A stretch of DNA of 64,000 nt. Source: Phosphuga atrata (lineage: Eukaryota; Arthropoda; Insecta; Coleoptera; Silphidae). The notes below the pieces were generated by a model that worked only from the letters and a program-made list of their open reading frames with translations, was not told where the DNA came from and searched no databases. Position numbers and translations under genes: made by a program. The stretch's first letter is position 1. Each line of letters opens with the position of its first letter. The DNA is taken from assembly GCA_944588485.1 (NCBI GenBank), contig OX155897.1:47415297-47479296 (forward strand), written 5' to 3'. Below, piece by piece: positions 35,766 to 47,886 of the stretch.

Positions 35766-36339
35766 TATAAATGTTGTTGATTATAAATCTAGTAAACATT
35801 TACATGGAATAAATATTGAATGCCGCAGATCTATGGTATACATCAATTAATACTAGCACTCGTCAGAAATCACTGCGTTTAACTGTCACAGACACAAGTT
35901 AATGGTGAACAGGATATTGATCCCTGGTCTGGCTAATAAGGTGTGATGCAACCGCATTCCCCCTGAGTGCACGTAGCACCGGATCCGTCGGACCTAAATT
36001 TATAGCCATCAGAGTCAACACTTTTCCCTGTGATTCTGTATATGGGGTAGCTTTATTAACTCCTCCGGCTTACTATTTTTAGGATATTATAAATAATCTA
36101 AATTTAAATTTAAAATAAATTTATATTTTAAATGAATGGATGTCTTGTAATTAAATTAGAAATGAATATTGAAAACTACACAAAATTAGATATATAAAAC
36201 TGAATAAAAAGAAATACTGAACTAGAAAAATAATCTAGCATTATTTAATTTCTTAGTTATAAAATCTCAAAAAACCAAAATATTTCAGTCTGCATAGATG
36301 ATATAATGATTTATCAGGATTTTAATATGACGTTTAACA
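35766..36339. other. Unassigned stretch
   Basis: Holds a block less AT-rich than its surroundings (about 35,870-36,060, ATTCCCCCTGAGTGCACGTA ... GGATCCGTCGGACC) that I cannot assign. No reading frame of useful length. Confidence 0.35.
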
Positions 36340-36504
36340 TGACGATAAACATTGACCGGTAAGTAGCTAACCTAATCTTCCCTAACCAAATCGTACCTAA
36401 CATGACTTATTGTTAAACAAGTTTGAATAGACAACAAAAATTTACCAAATGAAATATATTATATAATAATGCTAATTTGTTTCTATGTAATCAACTACGA
36501 CTAG

Positions 36505-36569
<65 letters not shown>

Positions 36570-36570
36570 G

Positions 36571-36639
<69 letters not shown>

Positions 36640-37560
36640 GAGCATATATAAAGGCCGACTCTGTAAGAAAAATGTTATAAGTTAATTAAAAAGACGTCGT
36701 TAAAATTTCTTTATTTCCGCTAATTTAATAAAAATATAAAAGCAAACAAATAAAATATTGAGATATTGCTGGAGACTATTTTATATCTATTATTAACGGA
36801 AATTGAAAAATGTTAACGGCATATTTTGAATTAACTTTTAATGACTCTCTTACAGAATATGCCAAATAGACAGCAAGACAGGTGCTTTAAATTAAACCGA
36901 CCAGACGAGGTGGTTTTGATAATATATTCAGTTTAGTGCATTTATGTGTGCAGCGGTTGTCCAAAATAGTATCCGGAGGTCAAAGATCGGATTTAAGAGC
37001 GATGATCGAATAATTACTTTAACGGAGAAGATACGAGCTTAATACCCACCAGAACTCTTTTTGTATCATTTTTTGAGCAAGTTTCTGTCGTTTAATTAAT
37101 CCCTGTTTAAGGACCAGAATTATGTACTACATTGTAAAGGGAATTACAGTGAATCTCCAATGTTATCTGGTCAAATGGTGTACAATTTTAATTAAAAACA
37201 TTTTAAATATTATGTTTGATACAATTGAATTTTCAATTCAATTTAGTAAAAGTTTCATTAGGAAAAACCATAAAATTACATTAAAAACGACCTTAGTAAA
37301 TGTTGATTGAAAAAAGGAACGCAGATAATGTTCCTTTTGTACTTAGTGAACTGATATTAATTAGGAAATTACTTTGTAAAAATAAACTTCTCATTAAAAC
37401 AAAAAGTAATTTCTAAACTGAAAAGCGCAGTTTGCACAATAAAAGCAAGGATTATGCAATTTATATTTTATGTATTGTTACTAATGTTAGATTGTTTCCT
37501 GAGTGCTGTTAACCACATAGTTTACTAAACTAGAATTCTAATATTATCGAATAGGATGGT
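36340..37560 (+). repeat. Noncoding repeat LR1, copy 1
   Basis: Shares AGTAGCTAACCTAATCTT, GCTAATTTGTTTCTATGTAA, AACTACGACTAGATTC, TTAGTGCATTTATG, GGTCAAAGATCGG, AATTTTCAATTCAATTTAGT, GTTGATTGAAAAA and CACATAGTTTACTAAACTAG in order with copies at 44.66 and 46.87 kb. A (TA)n block (36,508-36,650, with a GAGCATATATA palindromic edge) sits inside. No protein-coding potential seen. Confidence 0.8.
36508..36650. repeat. Compound (TA)n inside LR1
   Basis: Two TA arrays separated by ATGCTCATATA and closed by ATGAGCATATA, so the block is palindromic as a whole. Confidence 0.95.
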
Positions 37561-37689
37561 TGCGACCGTTACTACGTGGTAATTCATATTTCAATACTAT
37601 CAATCATTGTTGTATTGTATTGTTTTATTTCAATAACATTATTCTAATAGTATCGTTCATTGTTATATAGCCTGTGTAATTATATAGCA

Positions 37690-38215
37690 TATGTAAGCCT
37701 CTTAAACATATTTTTATTACGTGGCCAGAAGCACTAAAAACTGCAATTGTAGTGCCAATATTTAAATTAGGTGATTTATTTACCTAACAAATACCGACCA
37801 ATATCTTTTACCCCTAATTTGGCTTAGATTCTCGAAAAATTGATTCATAAACGAATCTATGATTTTATTATAAAGAGTAACTTAATATCGACGAAACAAT
37901 TTGGTTTTCTATTTTCTAAAAACAGAAGTTCAAGGTATGTACACGCAAGCATTACAAATTACTTTTATGAAAAACTGAATTCTGCTAAACGAACCAATCT
38001 TGTTTTTCTAAATTTAGCTAAAGCTTTCGACAATGTTAATCATTCTATTCTACTAGATAAATTAAAGAATTTATCACGCAAGCATTACAAATTAATTTTA
38101 TGAAAAACTTAATTGTGATAAACGTACCAATCTTGTTTTTCTAAATTTAGCTAAAGCTTTCGACAATTTTAATCATTCTATCCTACTAGATAAATTAGAG
38201 AATTTAGTACCTTCT
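37690..38215 (+). pseudogene. CR1/L2-like LINE RT fragment with internal duplication
   Basis: Reads WPEALKTAIVVPIFKLGD, a YRPIS-like word, IHKRIYDFIIKSNLISTKQF, and TNLVFLNLAKAFDNVNHSIL (RT motif A). A segment from CGCAAGCATTACAAATTA to GCTTTCGACAAT is present twice, offset about 133 bp (37,943 and 38,076). The copy ends right after the second segment. Frameshifted. Confidence 0.7.
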
Positions 38216-38375
38216 CCGTTAGCCATTTTCTAATTGTGAACGCGTGTGTATCCATTTTATTATCAGGGTATAGTATTTTCAGGGTATAGTATTATTAGTT
38301 ATATTATTATCAGGGTATAGTATTTTCTGTCGTGCAATCGTAACATTGACGACGCATTAAGGTCGATTCCCATAT

Positions 38376-38485
38376 ACGCGACGTCGTGCGACATCGCCTG
38401 TCAAATAATGATTACATTGTTTTAAACGTGCCCATTTGAAACAATGTAATCATTATTTGACAGGCGATGTCTCGTGACGTCGCGT
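38376..38485. repeat. 110-bp hairpin near the piggyBac fossil
   Basis: Arms of 48-49 bp, ACGCGACGTC...GCGACATCGCCTGTCAAATA pairing with its inverse, loop of 13 bp. Two single-base differences in the outer part. Lies about 200 bp 5' of the piggyBac coding region. Confidence 0.85.
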
Positions 38486-38659
38486 AGCTGAGTGTCTCGT
38501 TTATGAGAATCGAGCTTTAATGTTTACATTTGTTTTTACGTTTTTGAATTCGGTCCTCAAAGCGTAAGTAAATTTCAGAAATTACGCTTATAATATTTAT
38601 TTTGCTTATAATTTTGACAGCAACTATATCCGATAAACGATATTGTCTCAAAAACAAAT

Positions 38660-39540
38660 AGAAATTTAAATTCAGCGGATTATGAACGGGGAGGGTTCAT
38701 TTCATCCATTCAGATCCATTTGAAGATAGTGGATCTGACTGGGAAGCTGAAAATGAACAACCAGAGGAAATACTCTCAGAAGCTGAATCAGATAGTGATG
38801 ACGATTTGATTATTTCTGTTGATGCAAGTTTATCAACGGCAACTCAAGCAACTGATGCAAGTTCCTAAACAGCGATTCTAGTCCCCACAAACATTTTGCA
38901 ATGCGAATATTTGCTAATGGCAGATAAAGTAGCACTTCGAGAAAAAAAACGGCAATAAGTGGTCAGCCAAACCTCCAAAAATATCCACCAGAACTTCTAA
39001 TAGAAATATTATACATTTTGTGACAGAAGCCAAAGGAGAAACAATTCACAGTAGCTGACAAGTATTTTTTTCATTTCTTTTCTGACGAAGTTATAAATTC
39101 CATTCTACAACACACCAATGAACAAATTGCAAGAAAACCTAATAAATATCTCAAAACTTCATCTACAACTTCAAATTTATCTAAAGAAGTTATTTGCTTT
39201 CTTCGGAATTATAATCATCTCTGCCGTAAAAAAAGATAATCATTTGTACGCGAAACAAATGTTCGACTCAACCATATCTGGTTCTTTTTATAAATCTTGT
39301 ATGAGCTGTAAGCGGTTCATTTTTGGTGAATTGCAAGCATTTTGATAACAAAGAAACTAGGCAGGGAAGTACGAAAATAAAGTACCGATGCCTCAAGAAA
39401 AAATGCCAACAATTTGTTTTTACTGCCCGAGTAAATAAGACGAATGACGACTAATTTTTGTAACAGTAAACATGCAATGGGTGGTCAGCATCGTGGATTG
39501 TGTTGCAAATAATGCATATCAAACTGAATGAGTATATTTT
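38660..39540 (+). pseudogene. piggyBac transposase fossil with large internal deletion
   Basis: Near the start the frame reads EDSGSDWEAENEQPEEILSE and SDSDDDLIIS, the acidic N-terminus common in piggyBac transposases. After frame changes: NKWSAKPPK, then FFHFFSDEVINSILQHTNEQ (the F-FF-DE-HTN block of the family core). After a gap, MQWVVSIVDCVANNAY (39,470-39,520) matches the KWW..VD..NA block nearer the C-terminus. The catalytic D-rich middle is missing. Several stops. DNA-level ends (TTAA target, TIRs) were not identified. Confidence 0.65.
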
Positions 39541-39819
39541 CCTATATTTTTTAATAAGCAACCGAAAATATTTTTAAAGTTATTTTTTTAAATTTTTTAA
39601 ATCAAGTTTATTTTTTATTTATGTTTTTTATTGACGTCGTAAATTTTACGATACATTAGTAACCACGTATATTATATTAGTGTTCTAGGATTAAGGTACT
39701 ATTCTGGGGTATATGCTGTTTATAATACATTTCAATGAGATTTTATAAAAGAATCCTACTAGAAAATATGAATAAACAGAAAAAAAATCTAAAACAGATC
39801 TGGACCTAGTAATATAATA
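39541..39819. other. AT-rich spacer
   Basis: No feature recognised between the piggyBac fossil and the next LINE. Confidence 0.5.
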
Positions 39820-42240
39820 ATATGTCCCCTTGAACATCTTTGGTAAACAATGGCAACGAGCCTAGCACCTGGAAAGAGTGGGGTTGACAGGACTGCTTAG
39901 TCGTAGTGGAGGCGACCTGTCTAGGGGTGACAACCCCGAATAATATGCCTCCGAAGCTAAAAACTTGGGTAGTATCTTGGACGGTGGCTCGCCACTGTCC
40001 CACGAAGAATATTCTTCAACTGAAAATGAAGGAAAAATTCGCTAAATGCACTACCCCAGGTGGTAACCAATCCACCGTCATCTATGGTGACGTTAGCGGA
40101 CCTTCGGATTCTGGGGACTCCGCACCAACATGCATTAAGGATGAGACGGAGCATCCTGAAATCACCGGACGTTAACTCAGACCAAGACGGCAAAGCTTCT
40201 TCGCAACATTTAATGCTAACTCACTGCTAAAAGTGGGTAACATCTGACTGATTCACTTACACGACACAACATAATACTGAAAGCAGTACAGGAAACCAGA
40301 TTTACGGACGAACATACCTTCGAGTCCCAGGGCTACAGAATCCTCAAAGGAAAAGTCGGTCAGCGGGTAATGAAGAACGTACCCAACTTAGGTACAGGAT
40401 TCAGATACAGGATCAGTCACAGAATACTGGATTCAATCACCGACTTTACCTCCCCGAGCAGTCGTGTATCCATCCTCCTCACAAATGCGCAAACAAGGGC
40501 TACAATATAGTCAATGTACATGCCCCAATCAATCAGGACAAGAGACGAAATCCAGACAGAACTGATAAATTCTGGGAAGACTTAGAAAATATTATCTCTA
40601 AACTTCCAGAAATGCACACCGTCATACTGCTTGGTGACTTCAATGCTCAATTGGAAAAAATACAGAAAAATAGTGGGCAATTATCCGGCGCATAAGCGAA
40701 CCAACCGCAACAAAGCACGATTGGTGGATCCGTGTAGGACTTTTGGGTTGCTCATGAAGTCTACAGCTTTCAAACACTTGCCAAGGAAGCAGAAGACTAG
40801 GATTTAATTTAATAGCAACCTGGGTGAATTCCAGATAGATCAGGTGGCCATTTCACGAAAATTTCAAAAGGAAATACAAAACGTGAAGGTACTAAGAAGC
40901 GCCAATCTGGACTCAGACCACTACCTCTCAAAGATCAAAATAAGACTCAAGCCTAGAAACATTAGATTACAAAGAACCTCCAAAATGGTAAGATTTTAAG
41001 TAGAGCGACTCAAGAACAGTAAGGAAGTGAGTCAGAGACTAAACAATACAGATCTAAACAGCTGTGACCAACTCAGGACACTCTTGTCAAGGCGGTCAAT
41101 GAATTCGCCCCTTTGGCTAGAAGAAGGAAGCATCCGTAGTGGACTGAAGACAGTGACAATGCAATTGCCCAAAGACTGACAGCCTGGGTGAAGTGGAATT
41201 CTAAAAAGACCAAGGAAAATTGGAATAAATGTTTAGAACAAAGAAAGGTTACAGGCAATATAATTAGAGGAGCCAAACAAACCTTCACACAAAACCAACT
41301 AACCCAAATCGAAGAGTGCTTTGCTAAGAATAACTCTAGAGATTTCTTTGGAACCTTCAAGCAGACACTCAAAAAAGCCAAGCCTCCACTACAGAGACTA
41401 ACAAGGCAAACTGGCTTATAACGACAAAGAACAACTGCCACCTTTTGGTTCACCTTTTGGTTCAGTACAGTTCAGTTCAGTACAAAAAATCTACTCAACT
41501 GTGACCCACCCAGCGAAGACTTCTACTATAAACAAATCACACCAAACCCGGACTCGCTGCCCCCTTCATTGGAAGAAGTTGGCCAGATCATTCAACTTCT
41601 TAAGAAAGGATTAAACCCAACTTATTAGAAAGATAATCATTATCCAAGAGTCAACAAGTTAGAACTAGCCTATCGACGGACTAAGAACACTTACAAGTAG
41701 AAATGCCTGTCACGCAACCTGAAACTTAAGAAATACACATCAGTCATACGACCAGGAGCCATATATGCCGTATAGTGTATTTCCTTGAAGCGCTAAGATC
41801 TGGTAGAGAAATTGGAAATCAGAGAGAGGAGAATCCTCAGGAAGATCCTAGGCCCTGTAAAGGAAGATGGGGAATTCCGAAGTTGGCCTAACTCTGAGCT
41901 CTACGAACGTATTGAGATGCTCTCTGACTGTGCAAGGAAAAGAAGGGTAGCTTTCTATGGCCACGTTGCAAGACTGCCTCCAAACCGACTAACCAACCGT
42001 CTGTTCACCTTCTCGCAAAACACGAATGTTCGTACCACTTGGTTGACAGAAACCGAGAAGGATATTAAAGAAGTGGGAATAACGGATCTCCAAAACAGAC
42101 AGTCAGAAACAGAACAGAAAGGTACCCCCTGGACAGAAGAGAGAAAGGCAACACCGGCAGAAGATGCGTCAATACTAGCCAAATATCAAAGCGCAACAGT
42201 TGAACAAGCGTGGTCCAAAATAGGCCTATTAGAAACAAGA
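39820..42240 (+). pseudogene. RTE-like LINE fossil B with endonuclease, RT deleted
   Basis: Starts with a 5' region containing MATSLAPGKSG, then APE endonuclease text: GYNIVNVHAPINQDKRRN and HTVILLGDFNAQLEK (40.5-40.65 kb). The linker frame 41,188-41,421 follows, then PNPDSLPPSLEEVGQIIQLL, which stops abruptly at about 41,606 and continues at 41,607 with the GLNPTY-type C-terminal region. The tail frame 41,812-42,327 has MEIRERRILRKILGPVKEDG and RKRRVAFYGHVARLPPNRL. The entire RT is deleted. The 5' half has many stops. Confidence 0.75.
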
Positions 42241-42244
42241 AGAA

Positions 42245-43080
42245 GAAGACATATGAAGGATATTTTTAAAATTTTTGCGGATAACTTTTTAGTATCTTAT
42301 GGGGATGATACGGCTATTATCTGCTGAGGCAATACAAGGATGGAAGTACAAAATATTATGAACAATAGATTGGATAGAGTTTGCACTTTGTTAAAAAACA
42401 ATCAATTGTTGCTAAATGTGAATAAAACAGTCTACATAACTTTTTTTTGTTATGGTGAAAGGACACGCACAAATATTACACTGTAAATTAACATTAAAAT
42501 TTAGAGAATCAATTCATGTAAAATTCAATACCTTAGTATATATTTTGATTACTTAATGAGGTGGAACGTTCGGAATTCGTCTTATACAAACTAAGCATTT
42601 GAGTACAAAACTGTAAAAGTAATTTATCATACTCTTTTCGAAAGTATTGTAACTTATGGTATCATGACATGGTGTGGTGCTTATAGTAATATAACAAAAC
42701 CCCTGAGTAATATTAAAAACAAAATTATAAATAAGATATGGGCTAAAAGCAATAACACCCCTCTAAACATTAGCGACAATTTTATACTTAGTTCAATGGT
42801 ATACCACCATAAAGTGTGCAATTTATAATATAACAAATATTCTGTCAAATCTAGAAATAAAACAGTAATGTTACTGAGAATAAAAAAATCTATTTATTAG
42901 AAAAGCTCTTATTATGTAGCCATAAAATACTACAATAGATTACCTTAAGATTTGACAAACCTGACTTTTTCAAATAAAACTATTAGGAAATGGGTAAAGG
43001 AAGTTCTTCAGTTTTATTGGTGCAAATTTTGGAATTCTATTGATGTGATGTGATGCGTGTGTGCATAGAGGGAAAAGAAA
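42245..43080 (+). pseudogene. CR1/L2-like LINE fossil, RT palm to C-terminus
   Basis: FLVSYGDDTAIIC (RT motif C; the A of the usual YADD is G), then LLKNNQLLLNVNKTVYITFF, IYHTLFESIVTYGIMTWCGA and IKNKIINKIW. 5'-truncated at the palm and joined in frame to the end of the RTE-like tail, which makes the 41,812-42,327 ORF a fusion by insertion. Stops and frameshifts throughout. Confidence 0.7.
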
Positions 43081-43195
43081 TGCAATTTTACGTAGTTTTT
43101 TCTCGCTTTTTTATTTAAATTTCTCTTGTATTTTTCCTTTTTTTGGGTTTTTGTTTTTTTCCTTCCGACCTATGTTTAGATAACTTATCTCTATA

Positions 43196-43239
<44 letters not shown>

Positions 43240-43302
43240 ATTTTTTGTTTGTGTTTTTGTTTTTTTCCTTCCGACCTATGTTTAGATAACTTATCTCTAT
43301 AG

Positions 43303-43365
<63 letters not shown>
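43081..43365. repeat. Duplicated 48-bp block flanked by two (TA)n arrays
   Basis: TTCCTTCCGACCTATGTTTA and GATAACTTATCTCTATA occur at about 43,160 and 43,270, each followed by a TA array (43,198-43,237 and 43,308-43,365). Confidence 0.9.
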
Positions 43366-43367
<2 letters not shown>

Positions 43368-44085
43368 CATATAGAGTACGGGGAGTATAGGGCATATAGA
43401 GTACGTGGCGAAATAAGCGTGGGTGGCGGTAGAAAAGTTCTTGAAGGTATGGGGAAAAGAGTTCAAAGTCCAAATTACCGGGCGAAGGAGATGATATGGA
43501 AGGCTTGTTGGCCCTGTATATTGATGTATGGAGCTGAAGTATGGGGGGTGGAGGAAGAAGAAGGCGTGAAAAAAGTGCAACTACAATTCTTTAAAAAGGC
43601 CCTGAAATTAGACTAAAATGCATTTAAATCAAGAATTGAAGCAAGCCGACGAGTAGCAAGGTATGAATGTAAAGTGAATGGAATGACTGAGGGAAGCATT
43701 GTAAAAAAAGTATTCAGGATGTCTACCATGGAAATGGAGAGGCGTAGGAGGAAAGGCGTGCTAGTTGACGAATGGCTAGTGGTAACGCTGAAGGAAGTTG
43801 AACTGCAAGAACTTCAAACGAAAATAATGGAGAGTATATATAGGTTAAGGACTATGTGGAAATACAAATATTTAAAGAATTACCTAAATACTTAAAATCA
43901 ACAATGGGCCTGAATGTTCACTCAGTAATTTCCAGGTTTATATGCGGCTGCGAAGAAAGGGGGCGAAAGTATTGGATGGATGACAAGTATAAGAGTGGTG
44001 GTGTACGTGGGATAGAAAAGGACGTATGGGTGCAATGGTTTGTCGAGTGCAAAAAAGGAGAGTAGTCCGAAAGAGAGTGTTAGGA
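43366..44085 (+). pseudogene. LINE ORF2 C-terminal fossil (homologous to 2.8-3.7 kb)
   Basis: YRAKEMIWKACWPCILMYGA then EVWGVEEEEGVKKVQLQFFK and KALKLD, then SRRVARYECKVNGMTEG, VISRFICGCEERGRKYWMDD and DVWVQWFVECKK. Compared with the minus copy at 2.8-3.7 kb the domain order is the same. A stop follows KALKLD and two frame changes occur. It starts directly at (TA)n. Confidence 0.65.
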
Positions 44086-44112
44086 TGGAAATGGAATGTA
44101 TATATAAACATA

Positions 44113-44631
44113 TGTCACGGTAAAAGTACAAAATCTTATGCAAAAGTACACATTTCCAACGTATATAGGTGAAAGTTAAAAATAATAAACAGAAATAAAA
44201 TATACTTATATGTTAAGGTTAAAATGTATTTCAAATAATTTATATTATTTTATTATACATAAAAACAATTAATACATTTTGAACATAATTTATTTAAAAA
44301 AATATTATAAGAATACGTTCGTTATAACTTATTCGTTATACATATTCGTTATAATTGTATCCGCTTAATAATTATATATTAATATACTAATTTTTTATTT
44401 ATTGTAATTCGAAATTCATTATTTATGAGACCTAATCACGCCCAAAAAATTAAATATTAGGTTTTTTAAAAACCTCTATACATTTGCCAACATAATATTA
44501 GGTATATGTACATACATATATTAGGTATATGTATACATTTGCCGGAAATAATTGGTAAATGTAAGTTGAACCAAGAAGGTATATTTGTACATATGTGCAC
44601 ATTTTCCAAACTACGTACTTTTACCGTAACA
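44113..44631. mobile_element. Tc1/mariner-type MITE, 519 bp
   Basis: Ends TGTCACGGTAAAAGTAC and (inverse) TGTTACGGTAAAAGTAC, one mismatch in 17. Each is flanked by TA (44,111-44,112 and 44,632-44,633), the expected Tc1/mariner target duplication. The interior is AT-rich and noncoding. A subterminal word, ACACATTTCCAA against ACATTTTCCAAA, is inverted too. Confidence 0.75.
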
Positions 44632-44659
44632 TATACACTGTATAATTTGTGTTTTGAGA

Positions 44660-44730
44660 AATAAATAAATAAATAAAAATTTCATAATCCTACCTAACTT
44701 ATCCTAAAAAAAAAAAACAACCAACTAGAT

Positions 44731-44817
<87 letters not shown>

Positions 44818-45984
44818 TCAATGTATATGAGCATATACCGAGCAGACTAGGTGACTAGGCAGAATACATTCAGGTTTTAGTGCATTTATGAGTGTAGCGA
44901 TTGTCCAAAGTGGTATCATGAGGTCAAAGGTCGGGTTTAAAGGCGATGATCGAACGCAGACAAGATACCAGCTTAATTCTCTCCGGAACTTTTGTTTCCG
45001 TTTTTAAACAAGTTTCTGTTACCTAATTAGATATAAAACTAGGTTCTAAATTGTAGACGGAATTACAATGACTTCCCAATGTTTTCTGATTGATCAACTG
45101 GTATACAATTTTAATTTAAAACATTTTAATTGTTCTGTTTGATAATATTGAATAATTCAATTTAGTAAAAGTTTCATTCGCGAAACTATAAGATCATATT
45201 AAAAGCGACCTTTGCAAATGTTTAATTAAAAATTGACGTTTCTTTTCGGTTCAAAAATCAAAAAAAAGAAACATAATTTCTGAACTGAAAAGCGTATATT
45301 GCATGCCAAAAGCAAGGACTATGCAATTAACATTTCAGATAATGTTACTATGGTTACAGGTTCAGTACATTTTTCATAAGTGTTAACCTCATAGTTTACT
45401 TAATTAGAATTATAAATTATAGTTCCTTGTTATTATAACTTTATTCAGGTTAGGTTAGATTGGGTTGCAATATTTAAATATAACTGGACAAACAAATATA
45501 TTTAAATTACATTTTACTTTTAGCCCTATTTATTATATCTATATTTTTGTTCAGGTTAGATAAAACCGCTCCACTAAGATTATAAAACAAATTCCATGTG
45601 ATAAATCCTACACTAGTTTCACTCTTAGTCTATCCTACACTTAGTCTAAATTTTAATTTAAATTTCTTGAAAATGTTTGATTCAAAATTCATTATCTCAT
45701 GAAGCATAATTAAAACAGAAGAAAAGCCACTTCAATATTTCCTGCGCGATTTTCCGCTTTGTTTTTTTTTCTTGTTCTTATTTGTCGCTTTTAATTAGAA
45801 CCGCCATAATTAAGGACACTTATCTAACCTGTTGAAATCAATATGGACATATACACTATTTCTGAATTATAAGATTTTTATACCATTCCAATCGATTTAC
45901 AGTAAATGTATTGTTTTATTTTAAAACTCATCGGTTCTAATTTTTATTTATATAACAGTAAATAGACAAAAACATGTAATAGAC
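44660..45984 (+). repeat. Noncoding repeat LR1, copy 2, with (TA)n
   Basis: Begins with CCTACCTAACTTATCC and CAACTAGATTCGATA, (TA)n at 44,734-44,817, then TTTAGTGCATTTATGAGTGT, GGTCAAAGGTCGGG and GTTTCATTCGCGAAAC, as in copies 1 and 3. It continues into a part (45,430-45,980) not present in copies 1 and 3 but shared with 53,745-53,986 and 59,669-60,190 (ACAAATTCCATGTGATAAAT, CCACTTCAATATTTC, TTCCAATCGATTTACAG). Confidence 0.8.
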
Positions 45985-46140
45985 AAGCCTATACCCAAAA
46001 GACGAGACAGACAAGACAGCCAAATAAGACGACAGGCAATTCTAGCCAGACAAGACTACACAGACAGTACTTGACATAAAAAACTAGACAAACAGGGATA
46101 GACAGACTAAACTATATAGACAAGAGCACACTGATAACAT
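45985..46140 (+). repeat. Degenerate 14-bp minisatellite
   Basis: GACGAGACAGACAAGACAGC and similar units, strand as at 1.5-2.0 kb. Follows LR1 directly. Confidence 0.8.
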
Positions 46141-46635
46141 TCCTCTCAAAATTGGCAACTGCAAGCTAACTCGCCAGGAAAAAGGCGTAAAAAGGCGGAA
46201 TAATTTCTAGGTATATACCTAGAGGAACAAAACGGAAAGAGGAAAAAAAGGAAAAAAACCTGACATGGACTGCAACCACAGAAGCAATAATTCATAAGCT
46301 AAACTGTTAGTCGTAACTGTTAAGAAATGTAAGACAAACGGTGGGTGAAGATGTTCTTCTCAGCGTATACCATGCCGAAATTCATTCGGTTCTGGCTTAT
46401 GGCATTTTAGTCTGGGGAGTTGCTTCACTTAGTCAAGGAGTATTTCTTGCACAAAAAAGGACAATACGAACAATAGCAGGCATCACAAGAACCACCACTT
46501 GCAGATCATACTTTAAAAATCTTAAAATCCTCACCGTTCCATGTATTTATATATGGGAGTTAGCATGTCATATTTTTAAAAATAGGAATGTAATTGGAGT
46601 AAGAGATGACCGCCGAACAAAAAACTAGGCGGCCA
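46141..46635 (+). pseudogene. Jockey/CR1-like LINE C-terminal fragment
   Basis: VYHAEIHSVLAYGILVWGVA, then FLAQKRTIRTIAGITRTTTC and YFKNLKILTVPCIYIWELAC, the conserved block after the RT. Both flanks are degenerate minisatellite, so this is another insertion in the array. Confidence 0.75.
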
Positions 46636-46795
46636 AATTATACAAATAAGGCATGGCAGATAAGACAGGACAGACAAGAACCAAAAAACAAGACTCGACA
46701 GACAAGACCCGACGTACAAGATCAGATAGAGTCTTATCTGCCTTGTCTTCTCTGTCCCGTTTTGTTTGCCTATCTAGCCTTGTTTGTGAATAGAG
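46636..46795. repeat. Degenerate 14-bp minisatellite with strand switch
   Basis: Units read GACAGACAAGA up to about 46,725 and TCTGTC/CTTGTC after about 46,733, so orientation inverts inside the block. Confidence 0.75.
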
Positions 46796-46869
46796 CATAC
46801 ATTAAAAAATAGACGAAATTAGGTAAATAAGACTGAATAGATAATGGTATGATGATAGTAATAGAGACT

Positions 46870-47860
46870 TCGCAAAGTGAGTCAGTTATTGGAGTTAGCC
46901 AGCAACCTTATCCTATTATATATCCGAAAGATGTTTATTAGAAGATAAACATTGACAGATAAGCAGCTAACCTAATCTTAATAAATTATCCAAATCGTAC
47001 CTAATCTGACCTAAACAAGTTTGGATCGGCAGCTAAAATTTATCTAACGAAATCTGTTTTGTAATATAGCTAATTTGTTTCTATGTAACTAACCGCATAT
47101 GGTGTTACCTACCTTATCGTTAAAAAAAACTAAATTAGTCAACTACGACTGGATTCGAAACATAGGAGCATACATAAATGACAAAATAGCTGCTTCAAAG
47201 TAAACCAACCAGACTAGGTAGTTTTGATAATATATTCATGTTTAGTGCACTAATGTGTACAGCGCTTGTCCAAAGTAGTATCAAGTGGTCAAAGGTCGGT
47301 AGTAGAAGTCAAAGTTCGGAAATAATTAATTTAACGCAGACAAGATAGAGCTTAATACCCACCAGAACACTTGTTATATCCTTTTATGGGCAAATTTCTG
47401 TTGCCTAATAAGATATCAAATTACTTAATTGTAGACAGAATTACAGAAACTTTACAATGTTTTCTTATTAGTCAGGTTAGGTTCAGATATATACCATACT
47501 TTAATTTAAAAACATTTCAAATATTCTGTTTGATCATATTGAATTTTCAATTCAATTTAATAAAAGTTTCATTCGCAAAACAATAAAACCCCATTAAAAG
47601 CGATCTTTGCAAATGTTGATTTGAAAAAATGGACGCAGGGGTTAGGAAAAATTAGTTTGTAGAAATAAACTTCTGATTAAACCGAATAATAATTGAAAAG
47701 CGCAAATTGAAAGCGCATTTTGCACGTAAAAAGCAAGGTATATGCAACACAGATTTTGGATAATGTTACTATTATTATATTACATTTCCCAAGTGCTGTT
47801 AAGTAGATAGTTTAGTAAATTAGAATTCTAATATTATCGTTCATTGTTTTCGATCAACTT
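46870..47860 (+). repeat. Noncoding repeat LR1, copy 3
   Basis: Contains AAGCAGCTAACCTAATCTTA, GTCAACTACGACTGGATTCG, TTTAGTGCACTAATGTG, GTGGTCAAAGGTCGG, GAATTTTCAATTCAATTTAA and AATTAGAATTCTAATATTAT. The (TA)n found in copies 1 and 2 is absent here: GGATTCGAAACATAGGAGCA runs on directly, so this copy marks the pre-expansion state. Confidence 0.8.
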
Positions 47861-47886
47861 ATTTAGATTAGGTAAGATTGTTTTTT

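Noticed and set aside
41812..42327. A 171-aa ORF as a novel protein
   Set aside because: It is the tail of an RTE-like ORF2 fused by insertion to a CR1/L2-like RT fragment.
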